A stretch of DNA of 64,000 bases. It comes from Sphaerulina vaccinii. Lineage: Eukaryota > Ascomycota > Dothideomycetes > Mycosphaerellales > Mycosphaerellaceae. Made by a program: the position numbers and the translations under genes. The notes below the pieces were generated by a model. It saw only the letters and a list, made by a program, of their open reading frames with translations, was not told the origin of the DNA and searched no databases. The first letter of the stretch is position 1; every line of letters begins with the position of its first letter. Location of the stretch: assembly GCA_022570795.1 (NCBI GenBank), contig JAKUDP010000012.1, forward strand, positions 1,550,001 to 1,614,000. Direction: 5' to 3'. Below are positions 1-11,800 of the stretch, in pieces.

Positions 1-1
1 T

Positions 2-778
2 CTAATGCGCCAAAAGACGATCGCTCTGCAACTCATCTTCAATCTGACGGTATCTGGGACCTATTACCTCATCTTGTACTACCTTCCCGTCTTCTTCCAG
101 ATTGTCAAAGGTGTTGACGCGGCTCACTCGGGACTACGGACTCTGGCTCTCGTGGGAACGTCTGCGCCCGTTGCTATCGTCTCCGGAATGCTACTCTCCA
201 AGACAGGTGACTATCAGCTCATCATGGTTGCAAGTGCTGTCTTCACAACGGTTGGTAGTGGATTGATCTTCACACTGGGTCCCAACAGTAGCACCCTAGC
301 GTGTATCGGATTCCAGATCATCGTGGGCATTGGACTGGGCCTGAGCATTCAGCTGAGCATTGTCGTCTGCCAGAATGTAGTTCAGGCATTCGATCTGACT
401 CGTGCCAACACTTTGGCTCTGTGGTCCCAGCTCCTCGGTGGAGCCATGGTCCTGGCGGTAGCACAATCAGCTGTGTCGAACGGACTCCTCGCGGCATTGC
501 CAGAGCACGCACCTTCGGTCTCTGCTTCAGCTGTCATTCTAGCTGGACCAGGTGATCTTCGAAGTGAGCTATCTCCTGACCAGTTGCACGGAGTCATCTG
601 GGCGTACATGTCGGGTCTGAGGAACGCTTTTGGACTCGCCCTTGGCCTAAGCTGTGTAGGTGCTGTCGTCGCACTGCTGGTCATCATCGTAGATCGACGC
701 AAGCTCGGCGATAAGCTCGTCTATTCTCAGAAGGCAAAGGACCTGAGCGCATCCTCTACAGCAGAGACATTATGTTAA
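2..778 (+). CDS. MFS drug/metabolite efflux transporter, C-terminal part (partial at left edge)
   Basis: The reading frame is open to the left edge and ends at TAA 776-778, so only the C-terminal half is present; the ATG at 5 is probably internal. About six hydrophobic spans are visible (an early one with consecutive Tyr/Leu, later Gly-rich ones including GIGLGLSIQL, and a last one near VVALLVIIV), followed by a basic cytoplasmic tail. A long loop before the last span and the overall pattern fit the 14-spanner DHA2 family of fungal major facilitator proton antiporters, which export toxins, drugs or secondary metabolites at the plasma membrane. The substrate cannot be inferred. Neighbours on the right (hydrolase, P450, AMP ligase) would suit a metabolite-export role, but this is inference. 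Confidence 0.85.
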   Translation, partial: LMRQKTIALQLIFNLTVSGTYYLILYYLPVFFQIVKGVDAAHSGLRTLALVGTSAPVAIVSGMLLSKTGDYQLIMVASAVFTTVGSGLIFTLGPNSSTLACIGFQIIVGIGLGLSIQLSIVVCQNVVQAFDLTRANTLALWSQLLGGAMVLAVAQSAVSNGLLAALPEHAPSVSASAVILAGPGDLRSELSPDQLHGVIWAYMSGLRNAFGLALGLSCVGAVVALLVIIVDRRKLGDKLVYSQKAKDLSASSTAETLC

Positions 779-1078
779 AGCAGGTTGAGAATTGCATATC
801 ATTGACAACAGACAAACATCGAGACAGATCGTGTATACAGTACAGTACAAGTTTCTTCATTCAAGCTCATCATCCACTCTCCTTCATCCCTGTGTAGCTG
901 ATGGCCGGCAGTTGCGCTATGACAAGCATACCTTGCAGAGCTTGCAGAGTCTGTCATGGAGTGCCATGCTGACTGAAGAACGAAGTAGTGAACAACAATC
1001 TCACGACAGACACGAACGCGAAGCACTCCGAAGGCTCTCGAACAACACGAGGCACCTCATGTGAACATTCAATACACA

Positions 1079-2692
1079 ATGTCAAGCCCGTGGTCGAAAG
1101 ACTTCACTGGAGAGCGACCAAGACTTGTTCATGCAGAGCGAACGATAAAGTTGACTGCAAGAGACGGTGAAGATGAGCGACTGAGCGACCTGTGTCGCCG
1201 TGTCATCCCATCGTGCAACCTCAACTTAGCCTTGTTCAATGGACACGCACAAACTGCTTGGACAGTGGTCAGCTCCGAGGGACCGGCCATCTACTACAAA
1301 CGTCGAACATTCGCTGCTGAAGAACCTGCTTATGCAGGACACTTCACTGTCGACTTTGTTTCCTGTCCTCCAGCATTGTTGAGACGATTTGAAGATGAGG
1401 TAGTCATTGACGACCCGACTGGTGTTGGTCACACTTATCTGCCCCCAAGGACGACTTATATGACCCAGCGCGCCTTCAACGAACTCAAGTCTCACGATGA
1501 CAAGCCTGTCGTGATAGTCCTTCATGGTCTCAGTGGTGGCTCATACGAGGCATATGTCCGCTATGCTTTGGCTCCACTTGTTGTCACAACTGGAGAGCAG
1601 AGAGGCATCAGTAACGGCGAGTGGGAGGTAAGCTTTGCGTGTAGAGCACAGTTCCGAGCCACTACGCTCACGAGCTCGCAGACCTGTCGCTGTCGAGAAT
1701 CCCTCGAGCTTTCAGAGATGGTGTGAAGGAAGTAGCTAGTGCTAATGCTAGAGATACAGGCTCTGGTCGTCAACAGCAGAGGTTGTGCTGGCTCGCGAGT
1801 CACCTCTCAATTGCTGTATCACGCACGCTCCACTTGGGACATCCGACAGGTAGTCAATTGGGCTCGTAAGACGTGGCCGAACAGGCCATTGTACGCTATG
1901 GGCTTCTCGATCGGTGCCAACATCTTGACTAATGTAGGTCATGTACCATTGTGGTCTCATCATCTTGACTAACTTCTGCAGTACATCGCCGAGGAAGGCT
2001 CCAGCTGCATCCTCAAAGCGGCCGTTGTTGTCTCCAATCCGTGGGACCTCGAAACCTGCCATCAAGCACTTCAACGCTCGTATCTTGGAATGGAAGTCTA
2101 CTCCAAGGCCATGGGAGCTTCCATGCGGTCTGTGTTTGAGACACACAAAGATCAGATCTTGTCTTCAAACAGAGAGGTCGACGAGGAACGTATACGAAGC
2201 GGCAAGTATCTGTACGAGTTTGATCGAGACTTGCAATGTCCACTCTGGGGGTTTGAAAGCCATGAAGCGTATTATCGAGAAGCGAGTAGCTGCCACAATG
2301 TGCATGCTATCCGTGTACCATTGCTTGCACTTCATGCGCGGGACGACCCAATCGTAGGCATCGAAGCCGTTCCTTTTGATGAGATCAAACTGAACCCGTT
2401 CGTCGCTTTGTGTCTCACTAGTCAAGGCGGGCATCTAGGTTGGTTCGAGATAAGTGGTGAGAGATGGTATGCCAGAGCGGTGGGTATCATCAAATGTGCA
2501 AATTATATTTTGGCTGACATAGACACCAGGCTGCTATGTTCTGGAATGAGATGCATAATGGATTCGATGGATGGCAAGAGATGTCAGAAGCCGAGAAGGA
2601 GAACAGTGAAAGTGGTCAGTGAGCCCACTGATGTTGAGCAAGGCATTGAAAGTGCATTATGGTGTCTGAATTATATGCAAGCAGATTCGTAA
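1079..2692 (+). CDS. YheT/EMB8-type alpha/beta hydrolase (477 aa, 3 exons)
   Basis: Exons 1079-1627, 1760-1933 and 1982-2692 join in phase 0 at canonical GT-AG sites to give 477 residues. Family marks in order: VIVLHGLSGGS (oxyanion region), VVNSRGCAGS (typical of the YheT/Eht1 family), the nucleophile elbow GFSIGAN with Ser near 233, ARDDPIVG (acid), and GGHLGWFE (His). These make it a complete hydrolase of the family that includes yeast Eht1/Eeb1 (acyltransferase/esterases for medium-chain ethyl esters) and bacterial YheT. An in-frame ATG at 1061 could add six residues; the ATG at 1079 was chosen because its MSSPW start resembles other family members. The 300 bp upstream (779-1078) shows nothing else. 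The substrate is unknown. Confidence 0.85.
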
Positions 2693-2760
2693 CTTCATCG
2701 AATCGTAATTCGTGACCAAAGCATCTCATGAACCCAATTCCAATGCAATGCCAAACAGCC

Positions 2761-4427
2761 TCACACCTTAGAAGACGCTCTTGGGTACAGGACCGCATTC
2801 CAGCGGCCATCATGAAATTGCATCGTGATAAATTGTCGAATGTCCAACTTCTGGTTCGGAACTTCCTTGATATCGAACCTCGCCATGTAGTTCGCAATGA
2901 CAACGCGCATCTCGTGCCAAGCAAAGTTCATGCCCACGCAAGAGTGCGCTCCACCAGAGAATGGGAAGTAGGCAGAGAGATCGGCATCAGGAGCATCACC
3001 CTTCATTGGATGATCCGCAGGCAAGAAACGTTCTGGCCAGAAGCGGTTGGCCTGTGGCCAGTACTCCTCGTTGAGATGTATGGCGCGGTATGATGCTGAG
3101 ACGACAGTATATGGTGGGATCTCGATGCCGCCGTTGAGCAGGACGGGAGTATCGAGCGTTCTTCTTCCAAGCTCCGAAGCGATGGGGTGCATGCGAAGGT
3201 TCTCTTTGATGCATGCTGTAAGGTATTCGTATCTTGGGTCGTTGCGAATGTTGACACCATCGAGAAGTGGGTCGCTGACGCTGAGAAGAGGGAGAGTCTT
3301 CATGAGTTTTTGACGAACGTCTGGGTTGCGAGCTAGCTCGAGAAAGAGATAGCACATTGTGGCGGAAGTGGTCTCTGCTCCAGCGAGAAGAAGCTCAGAA
3401 AGGTTGTCCAAGATGTCGCGAGAATTCATCTTCTTCCCATTGTCAGGACGATGACCTTCCTTGATCAGGTGTTGGAGCAGGTCATGTCGTTCGATGGTGG
3501 TGTTCTCTTGTCGACGGTTGATGACACTCTCGATTGCTTTGACCATCTCTGCTGGCCAGTCGAACTTGAGGTGAATTCCGAAGCGGCGAAGAGCGCGCTT
3601 GAAGTAGACGATAGCGTATCTGAACTTGCAGCCACTGAAGACAGCTTCTGGGATCTTCTGCCATGCCTTGAGACTGTAGCCCGGTTCTGGTGTTGTATCT
3701 GGTGCAACGGAGCCGAAACCTCGACCAAAGGCGGTCTCGCCCATACTGTGCAAAACTTGTCAGTCGCCACGAGCTATTGAAAGGGATATGCGATCGGAGA
3801 CTAACATTTCCAACGCAACACGGTGTAGATCGTCCATGAGATTGACTTTGATGCCATCGCTTCCGTAGTTCGGGCCGAGAGTAGCAGTATAAGAGTCCAT
3901 CATGTCCCGCACAGGCTTCTGGAACAGAGAGTCGAGCCTGTCAAGGTAGGTCACACTAAAGGCAGGTGCCATGAGCTTGCGCAGGCGCTTGTGCACCTGA
4001 GGTCGGCTGTGTTACCGTCAGCATCGATCGATAGATTTTCCCGTTTCATGAATACTCACACTTCACCGAAGAGACCAGCACTTTCCTTCTCCCGGCTGAT
4101 TTCCGCGTACATCATAACCTTTGGGAGGTCAATCTTCTGAATAACCTGCTTCAATGCCACCTTGTCTGAGATCCAGACCTGCCTCGGACCCAGGCGCATG
4201 ACAGATCCGTACTTGACGTGGCCTTTCTCGACCATTCTCCATACCGTGCCACGAGCGAAGCCCAGCATTAGATGCATGTTTGTGTAAGGCGCATACCAGG
4301 GACCAGGTAGTCGAGACAAAGGAGAATGGGATGCTTTCCAGCATTGATAGACGAAGTAGGAAAGAGAGAACATTAGGAAATAAGGAACTGCGAGCAAGAT
4401 CACGCTGTAGAGATCTGAGAAACCCAT
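2761..4427 (-). CDS. Cytochrome P450 monooxygenase (517 aa, 3 exons)
   Basis: Exons (minus) 4427-4060, 4006-3806 and 3745-2761 join in phase through GT-AG introns. The start at 4427 places a membrane anchor (ILLAVPYFLMFSLSYFVY) and a proline hinge (RLPGPWYAPY) exactly where microsomal P450s have them; an upstream in-frame ATG at 4667 would add an unlikely His-rich leader. Key motifs: HKRLRKLMAPAFS (C-helix region), I-helix AGAETTS near 312, ExxR in KENLR near 370, and the heme loop FSGGAHSCVG with Cys near 459. Fungal families with this FPFSGGAHSC signature act in secondary metabolism or detoxification. The CYP family and substrate cannot be assigned from sequence alone. It is transcribed convergently with the hydrolase, with stops only 70 bp apart. 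Confidence 0.9.
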
Positions 4428-4632
4428 GCTGACCGGTGATCTCCAATGCTCGTTCCAGATGATTGATGATCTCAAATGCTTTGCGTGAGGATGCTGCGAT
4501 TCGTGATCTGGCAGAGTGCTGTATCGAATTGTCGAACACTCGAAATCGGTGCAGGCTTGGCTTTTAGGACCGTTGGTCAATGATATCTGATTTATCTTGT
4601 GCTGTCGAATAGATATGCTTGCTGAACGCTGG

Positions 4633-4655
4633 TGATGCTGATGCTGATGCTGATG
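4633..4655. repeat. (TGATGC)n hexanucleotide microsatellite
   Basis: About four tandem units of a TGATGC-type hexamer lie just upstream of the P450 start codon, on the side of its 5' leader. It is the source of the artificial His/Gln-rich N-terminus in the longer P450 ORF. Confidence 0.8.
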
Positions 4656-5959
4656 GAGTCGAACCACAAATGCTTTGAATGTATGAGGAAACTGTTCCTG
4701 TTGATGATTGAGGCGTCTTGTGAAGTGATAGGATCAAGAACATTATATCTCATGTGTCTGGCTTGCCCTACAGCGTGTAGCATTGAACGAGAATAGCAAT
4801 ACGTACCTTATCCCTTGGATCACCAAGAATACGCATTTGCAGCGACGCACGCATGGACACGATACTGATAGTGGCGCCGATGGCCTAGCAGGTCACCATG
4901 TACCTGCACATTCCAAGTGCGGCAGTGGCTGCGATGGCGACCATGGTCAGCATGTCCACAGCTGATGATGCAGGTGAGAAGACAAAAGGTGTCCATCCAT
5001 ACAAAACGTGTTCCGAGTACGAGGCTTTCCATGTTCTGCAACAAGGTCTAGGTGGCATGGTCCAATGGCAATCGTGGCCGCTACCCGATCGTGGCCCGAG
5101 TGTGACTCTGCGCTGCACCAAACCAGTAAAGTCCAGGTCTTTGCTGAGGTGCATGTTACAAGGCCCATCCAAGCGTCCCACGAGCATGTGTGAAATACGT
5201 CACTGTGGCATTAACCATTAGGTTTCAAGTCAGTGGTCTCCTGGGAGTTGCTGTCAAGGCGAGTCCGATGTACGTTCTAGGCACGATCTTCTGTACGATC
5301 CAAACGACCACTCCAGGCGACCTCAACAAGAAGGCTGCTTACTCATGGACCACTTCTTTCCAGAGCCGTGATCATGGCGGCCTGTTGTTCTCGCCAGCTC
5401 GCGACCACCATGATGATACACCAACAAATCTGCCAAACCGACGCAGGGCGATGGTGCTGTGTAGGCAATGTGGAGAGGTATGGAGTGCAAATTGCTCTGA
5501 GATTTGTTCCGCAAGGATCCACCAATGGCCCAAATCATAGCTTTCCGTCACGAAGAGGGCCAGGCAAGCATTTCTGCATGAACATGATGTCGGACCGTTC
5601 TCGATGGCATGGGAGATTTTTAGATAGGGCCGCAGGATGTAGCGTGAAGTCGTGATTCACCCGAATGGCGCCGCCCTGTGACAGACCAGGAGCTGCTGCA
5701 TAAGGCTGCCCTAGCCCAGCTGAGCAGACCCTGTCACATACAAGCCTCTGGTCTCTTCAGGTATCCTTGCCACACGAATGCAGCAACCACGCATCTGTGG
5801 CGCATGTCATGGTTCAGAGTAGCAGAGTTTAGATTTAGATAAGTATATCCTGGTGATATCTTCTCGTCTTATTTTGGCTCGATGCGAGGCCTTGACGAGC
5901 AATCGTGAGCGAACCACGACACGAAACTGGAATTGCGTTGTAGCTCATCATTTCGGTGT

Positions 5960-5981
5960 ATGTGTGTGTGTGTGTGTGTGT
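5960..5981. repeat. (TG)n dinucleotide microsatellite
   Basis: About ten TG units about 140 bp upstream of the AMP-ligase start codon. A simple-sequence repeat of this kind is often length-variable between isolates. Confidence 0.85.
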
Positions 5982-6118
5982 TCCGTAGGAAGCAGTGGAT
6001 CACGAGAGAGAACGCTCACAGTTCAATGAGAAGAGATCGGTGGTCATCGTCTGCACAACGCGAGGATACGCCTACGGGACAACGTTGAGCAACTGGCGAA
6101 CCTCATTCTGCCGATATC

Positions 6119-7491
6119 ATGGACGCTTCGCTTCGAGAGTTCCTGAAGTTCGTGAAGAGCTCATCTCCGTTCTATGCCGAGCTGTACAGAGACGTGGAGA
6201 TGGCCGAAAATACGACACTGCAATCCTTTCCCATCGTGCCTCATACCGCATATTGGGCAGCAAATACGACGCGGGACAACGCTGTACGCACAGCGCCATT
6301 GATTGATGGCGTTGTGTTCAAGACCGGTGGAACAACGAGTAAACCGAAAGCCACAGCTTACTCTCAGTCGGAGCTGGTAAGGACCTCGACCCAATTGGGA
6401 GCCGGCCTAGTTGCTGCTGGACTGAGGCCTGGGGATCGTGTAGCGAACCTTTTCTACGCTGGAGAATTGTGGGGCTCTTTCCGTAAGTCGGCTGGTCGAT
6501 CGATAGGACGGCATGTCGCTCACCAACACATCGCAGTGCTCCATGTCTTGAGCATTCTCTCATCACCCATTCCAGCTGTGCATCTTCCAATCAGTGGACC
6601 TGCCCGCCCAGAGTCATATGCAGACCTGCTAGAAGAATTCGATGTCACGGCGACGTTGTCCACTGTCACAAGTCTGGTCAACCTCGCCAACTACATGCTG
6701 CCAAAGAACCGGACACTACCGCTGGTTCACGCAGTTATGTTTGCAGGAGAAGCATTGTACCCAGACCAGCGCGTACTCCTGCAACAGCTATTTCCGAATG
6801 CAATGTTTCGGAGCTGTATTCTGGGGTCCATGGATGCTGGTATGTATAGATCGTTGTTGTACACCTTCAACGTATTTGCTCACCATAAGCAGGAGTATTT
6901 GCAGAGTCAGCCGGGGAGGAAGACGCTCGTGTTCACCGAGTGCTACAGTCTTCTGTGATCGTAGAGTTGCTTGTGTCCACCGAAGAGCCTGATGCTGATG
7001 TGATCCGTGAGAATGGCGTGGCCGGAGACATAGTAGTCACAAGTCTGATTCGTAGGCTGACGCCCGTGGTACGGTACCCGACGGGTGATCGTGCAGAGTG
7101 GGTCGACTACGAGAAGGGTATATTTCGCTTGCTTGGCCGCTCAGGAACGAGTGTCCGGTTGGGACCTGTGTCCTTAGATATGCAGGACTTGAGGAGAATC
7201 TCGACCCAGGCCATATCTCCTGTGGCAGTCCTGGGCCTCCAGGCGGTACTAACGAGAGAGGATGGGAAGGATTGTCTGCAAATTCTGATCGCTCCTGGCG
7301 CAGTCGAAGAAGGCAGACGAGACGCTCTCTGTCAGCGAGTCTTGAAGGATTTGTGGGCAGAGCGGCCAATGTTGCCACAGCACATAGACATGGGTCTGAT
7401 CGGGAGCGTTCGAGTGAGGTTGGTCGCATTCGATGAACTTCATGTCAACTCGCGCAGTGGCAAGCTTATGGGTGTGGTTGATGAGAGGTAA
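6119..7491 (+). CDS. Phenylacetate-CoA ligase (PaaK/CapK)-like AMP-forming ligase (421 aa, 3 exons)
   Basis: Exons 6119-6482, 6537-6839 and 6893-7491 splice in phase 1 at canonical sites (introns of 54 and 53 bp). The N-terminal SPFYAELY region, the P-loop-like KTGGTTSKPKATAYS (residues about 68-82), FAGEALYPDQ, GSMDAG and the late RYPTGDRAEW motif (A8-like) order as in phenylacetate-CoA ligase/CapK proteins of the ANL superfamily, which activate carboxylic acids with ATP. At 421 aa it matches the usual 400-440 aa of the family. Without splicing the frame breaks, so the introns are required. The acid substrate is unknown. It is divergent from the P450 and convergent with rev7. Confidence 0.8.
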
Positions 7492-7493
7492 TG

Positions 7494-7612
7494 TCCTTCG
7501 CGTAAGGCCATGCCAGGTGGTCGTAAGGTATTCAAGGTGTTGTAAAGAAAGACGCGTGATGTTGCAAAACAAAAACTGCGCCGCTGATCCTTGCTTGGTC
7601 TGCTTCTTGGCG
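7494..7612 (-). repeat. Dispersed repeat copy A (inverted relative to copy B at 15.7 kb)
   Basis: Read on the minus strand, this about 119 bp stretch matches 15671-15793 (plus strand) at roughly 85% by eye. The best runs are around GCCAAGAAGCAGAC, AAGGATCAGCGGCGC, TTTTGCAACATCACGCGT and CTTACGCGAAGGAC. It starts two bases after the ligase stop codon and ends 25 bases before the rev7 stop, so it nearly fills the 146 bp convergent gap. No open frame is conserved between the copies and no terminal inverted repeats are evident, so a MITE-like relic or a duplicated fragment are both possible. Confidence 0.75.
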
Positions 7613-7637
7613 TGCTGGAGGAATCGGTGACTGCATT

Positions 7638-8345
7638 TCAAGTTATGTATGAGTCAATCGTGTCCTGGCTTCTGTACGGTGCTGTGGTCTTGTCTTCCAG
7701 TTCCTCAATCCAGGTCTCGAAAACCATGTTACCAGCTCTCACTGCCCTCAGAGGTCTAGTCTGCCTGTCAAGACTGGCTGATTTGTCACCCGCCTCTGCC
7801 GATCTTTCAGCAGGAACCCAACGTTGAGGATGTGCCAGAGGCGCTTGACCTTCTGGTCTGAGCTCTACAGCGACTGTGAAAGTACACTCTGCAGGGAGCT
7901 GTTTCATAATGCTGCCACAAGTTGACAAGCGGCTCATTGTTGCCCGTAGCTGCTCCTCCAAGTCCACCATTGGTAACACTGGCGTCTCAGATCCCTCTAT
8001 GGCCTCCAGAGTAGTGTGGTGCTCGCCTGCTGGCACGACTGGGAAGTGCGAGACGTCAAAAACCACTCTCTCCATTGGCTTGTTCTGCTTGCTGTAAATG
8101 ACCACTGCCACTCGCTCAGCAGATCCCTTGAGCAGCTCGACCTCCACGGCGCTGACTGCATCGTTGATCCATTCGCAGACCTTCGGATGCCGACTTTGAC
8201 GCACTGCGAAGTTATACTTCCTGGCTGATATGAAGGACGTCTTCGGATATATGCCACGTTCGTACAGAATGGTGTGAATCGCCACCGTAAGGAAGTCAGT
8301 GAATGCCGTCACGAACGTGATGAAGGTAGCCGTGTCTGATGCCAT
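7638..8345 (-). CDS. rev7: Rev7/MAD2L2 HORMA-domain protein (235 aa)
   Basis: A single-exon protein whose first 110 residues are a HORMA domain. LYERGIYPKTSF, the KYNFAVRQSRHP segment and MERVVFDVSHFP align by eye with Rev7/MAD2L2 rather than Mad2 or Hop1. Rev7 is the accessory subunit of DNA polymerase zeta: it binds Rev3 and Rev1 through its safety-belt and supports translesion synthesis in the nucleus. The C-terminal 60-70 residues are extended compared with human MAD2L2 (211 aa), as is common in fungi. The start codon at 8345 is the first in frame and is followed directly by HORMA helix A (FITFVTAFTDFLTVA). The gene is divergent from the importin gene. Confidence 0.85.
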   Translation of the reverse strand: MASDTATFITFVTAFTDFLTVAIHTILYERGIYPKTSFISARKYNFAVRQSRHPKVCEWINDAVSAVEVELLKGSAERVAVVIYSKQNKPMERVVFDVSHFPVVPAGEHHTTLEAIEGSETPVLPMVDLEEQLRATMSRLSTCGSIMKQLPAECTFTVAVELRPEGQAPLAHPQRWVPAERSAEAGDKSASLDRQTRPLRAVRAGNMVFETWIEELEDKTTAPYRSQDTIDSYIT

Positions 8346-8801
8346 GTTCGGTCATTTCCTTCTTTTCATGTCGTTGTCGTTGTGATGGCAAGTTGAAAGA
8401 TGTTGTTGATTTTCGAAACGCGGCTGCCTCTCGGTGACGTCGACGCGACTGCCATTTTGATGTGGCCTTGGGCCTTGGCGCTCACACGTGGGAGTCACGA
8501 CAACTTCACGTCTTCCGAACAAGACCAAGACCAGCATTCGACGACTTGGCTTGTTTTTCATCATACTTCTTTCACTGCAGTACGGAGATCTCGCACTGCT
8601 CAGTAGCGACTACCTGCACCGAATACTGCCATCGGCTCCGGCCAGCACAAGCAAACCTTCTGGACTTCCTCTTCACGTCCGAAAGACGGCGTGGAGTCCC
8701 TGACCGGCGCATCGGATCTTTCCACACGGACTGGACCTGAAAGGCATCACAATCTGCATGTTACACCAAAGTGATCGGCGTTAGCAGCGAAGCCACAAGC
8801 C
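8346..8801. promoter_or_regulatory. Shared upstream region of rev7 and the importin-9 gene
   Basis: A 456 bp interval between two divergent start codons; it must hold both promoters. A CACGTG E-box-like hexamer occurs near 8485. No other specific site is claimed. Confidence 0.5.
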
Positions 8802-11800
8802 ATGGAGGAGCAGCTAGTGCGTTTGCTTGCCAAGACACAATCTAACCAGGAAGGACCACGAAAGAATGCAGAGTATCAACTGAAGGAGCAGTACGCAAAT
8901 CCGGACTTTCCACTATTCCTTCTCTCGATCGGCGCGCACGACAATGTCCCCGAGGATGTGCGGCAGTCGGCCTTGCTTGTGCTGAAGAACTTTGTGCTCG
9001 CTTGCTGGTCCACGCAATTTGATGAACATGTTGGGCCGCTATACGTGGACGAGAGCAGGAAATCCCAGATCAGAACACAGCTACTCGCATTGGCCACAAG
9101 CAGTCGAGATGAGCGAAAGATCAAGAGTGCGGCCAGTCTGGTTGTCAGTAAGATTGCCACGGCGGACTTTCCGGACGACTGGCCGGATCTTCTCCAGAAC
9201 GTCATGAATGTGGTCTCGAACGGAGCCGATAGTCAATTGCATGGAGCATTGAAAGTTCTGAATGAACTTGTCGATGATTGCTTCAACGAGGACCAGTTTT
9301 TCTCAATTGGCCGTGATCTCGTCAAAGTGGTTTACGATGTCGCTGCGAACGAGAACCGAAAGGCCACACTTCGAGCCATAGCAGTGTCTGTATTCAGATC
9401 CACCTTCGACATTCTGGAGATGGTCATGGAAGACCATAAGGCTGAAGTGAAGAAATTTGCCGATGAGAATCTGGCGGGATGGATCCCATTTTTTGTGGAA
9501 GCTCTAAAGGCACCACTTCCACCCACGCCACCACGAGACCAAGAGAAGGGCGAAGCTGCAGAACATTATCGCGGCCACGTTGCACTCAAACTGCAAATAG
9601 TCAAGAGTCTGATGCGGTTACGGACGGTCTTTCCTCAGATGCTCTCGCCACACAGCCCAGCTCTGTTCTCCGCTACTTGGCACGAACTTTCCACTCTTCA
9701 GAGCCAATATTACCAAATGTACATCGAAGACGATCATCAGGGGCGCCTCGAAGACGCGGACGGTCTGCCATACACACTGGACTTCCTAGTGCTGGAGGAG
9801 CTTGACTTCATGCAAGCATGTCTCCGAGCACCTCCTGTGCGAAAGGAATTAGAACAACAGCTACAGTCCGGTGGCGGAACATGGATCGTTGATGTACTGA
9901 AGATCGCCGTGGCATATGGTCAGATCACTACCGAGGAAGAGGGCTTGTGGGACATCGACGTCAACGTGTTCCTGTCAGAAGAGGTCAATGTCACGGCGAA
10001 TTACACCCCACGTTCAGCGTGCGGTGACCTGGTCATAAAGCTCGGCGAGTGGCTCAATGCCGCCACTGTGGAGAGTCTACTGACATACACACGAACGCTG
10101 TACTCTGAGAATGCAGGTTGGAAAGCTAAGGAGGCTGCTCTATACCTGCTCAATCAGCTGCTCGGCGACTTCCAGGACGTGGAGAAACAGATCGGACATG
10201 ACTCTGCTACCGGCTACGTTGACTTCATCAAGCATGCCATGCAGGAAGAGCAGGTGTTTCTACGGGCCAGAGGATACCTCGTTGCTGGTAGCCTTACAAG
10301 GACCTCTGGCGATGCGTTGCAATCTGTCGCAGCCTCTTTCATGGAGGCATCGTTGCAGGCTATCGCAAACGATGAGTCCGAGATCGTCAAGGTGTCTTGC
10401 ATTCGCGCCCTGCAGTACTACCTGGCTGCGCTACCATCGTCCATTACACTCCAGAGACAGTCCGAAATCGTGGCTGCTCTGTCCAACTTCCTCAGCACCC
10501 AGGATCTCAGCGACCTAGATGACAGTGACGATCTGCTTATCACGATCATCGAGACATTACGTGACGCGATCATGCTCGATACTCGAACCTGCCTTAGCGG
10601 AGGTGGCGTTGATCTACTCTTTACCGTTGCTAGCAGAGGGGCCACGAACTTTCAGATTGCACTTTTGGTGGAGGAGATCTTTGGAGAAATCGCAGAGACC
10701 GTTGCGCAGTCAGGTCCAGAAGCTTATGCTCAGCTTGCACAGAAAGTTCTGCCATCATTAATGGGCGCTTTCGATGTTGCTTCTCTCACAGAGGAGAATG
10801 CACTGGCCAACTTAGCCGCAGAACTCTTGTCAATTGTAGCAGACAACGGTTCCAGACCTCTTCCTCAAGGCTTCGTGAACACGGTCATGCCACGTCTAAA
10901 CAGACTACTTCTCGGATCGCAAGACGATGAGCTTCTCAAATCGGCGACTGCAGCAGTAAGACACATGCTTCGACACGATCCAGACCAGATGTTCAACTTC
11001 CAGAGCCAGGACGGCAAGGGTGGCCTGGAAGTAGTCCTTGTGATCATCGATCGCCTGCTGAACCCGAGTGTCGACGATAATGGCGCGGCAGAAGTCGGCG
11101 GTCTTGCAGCAGAAGTGGTAGAGAAGGCCGGATCTGAAAAGCTGGGCCCATATCTTATGCAACTGTTGCAGGCTGTGGCAGTTCGACTTGGCACCGCGAC
11201 GCAGGCACACTTCATTCAGAGCTTGATCCTAGTCTTCGCTCGATTGTCGTTGATCTCTGCTGAAGAGGTCGTCGGGTTCTTGGCCGATGTTCGCATCGGT
11301 GATCAGAGCGGCCTGCAGGTGGTCATCAGCAAGTGGTTAGAGAACTCCATTAACTTCGCGGGCTATGAGGACATTCGCCAAAAGTAAGTGGAACACAGTG
11401 ACACCGCATATGGAGTCGTACGCTAATGTCTTGCAGTATTGTTGCCCTTTCTAAGCTCTATGAGCTTAACGACCCACGCCTCGCCGAGATCCAAGTGAAA
11501 GGTGACCTGATCGTGCCTACGTCAAACCGCATCATGACCCGTTCTCGCGCACGACAACAGCCTGACCAATACACAATGATCCCTGCTCGACTCAAAATCG
11601 TCAAAATCCTGGTTGAGGAACTCTTACAAGCGTCGGGAAAGATCCGCGATCTGGATGCTGCTGCAACTGCTGATCTGGATGACGACGACAATGATGATGG
11701 CGATTGGGAGGACGATCCAAATGACTTCCTGGATCTTGGCGCCGGAATGACCAAATCACAGCTCATGGCCTATGGTGCCGATGATGGCCCAGAGGCATCG

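Larger units (their letters stand above)
4428..6118. other. 1.7 kb interval between the P450 and AMP-ligase starts, no supported gene
   Basis: This is the shared upstream region of two divergent genes. Only short ORFs occur; the longest on the plus strand, 4898-5221 (107 codons, Cys/Met-rich) and 5190-5540, show no recognisable domain and no convincing splice chain. They could be decayed coding sequence or chance. Two microsatellites sit here (listed separately). No transposon ends are seen. Confidence 0.5.

Noticed and set aside
4425..4667. Upstream in-frame ATG of the P450 (80 extra residues)
   Set aside because: The extension is His/Gln/Ser-rich, derived from a microsatellite, and would place the membrane anchor internally; the ATG at 4427 fits the family.
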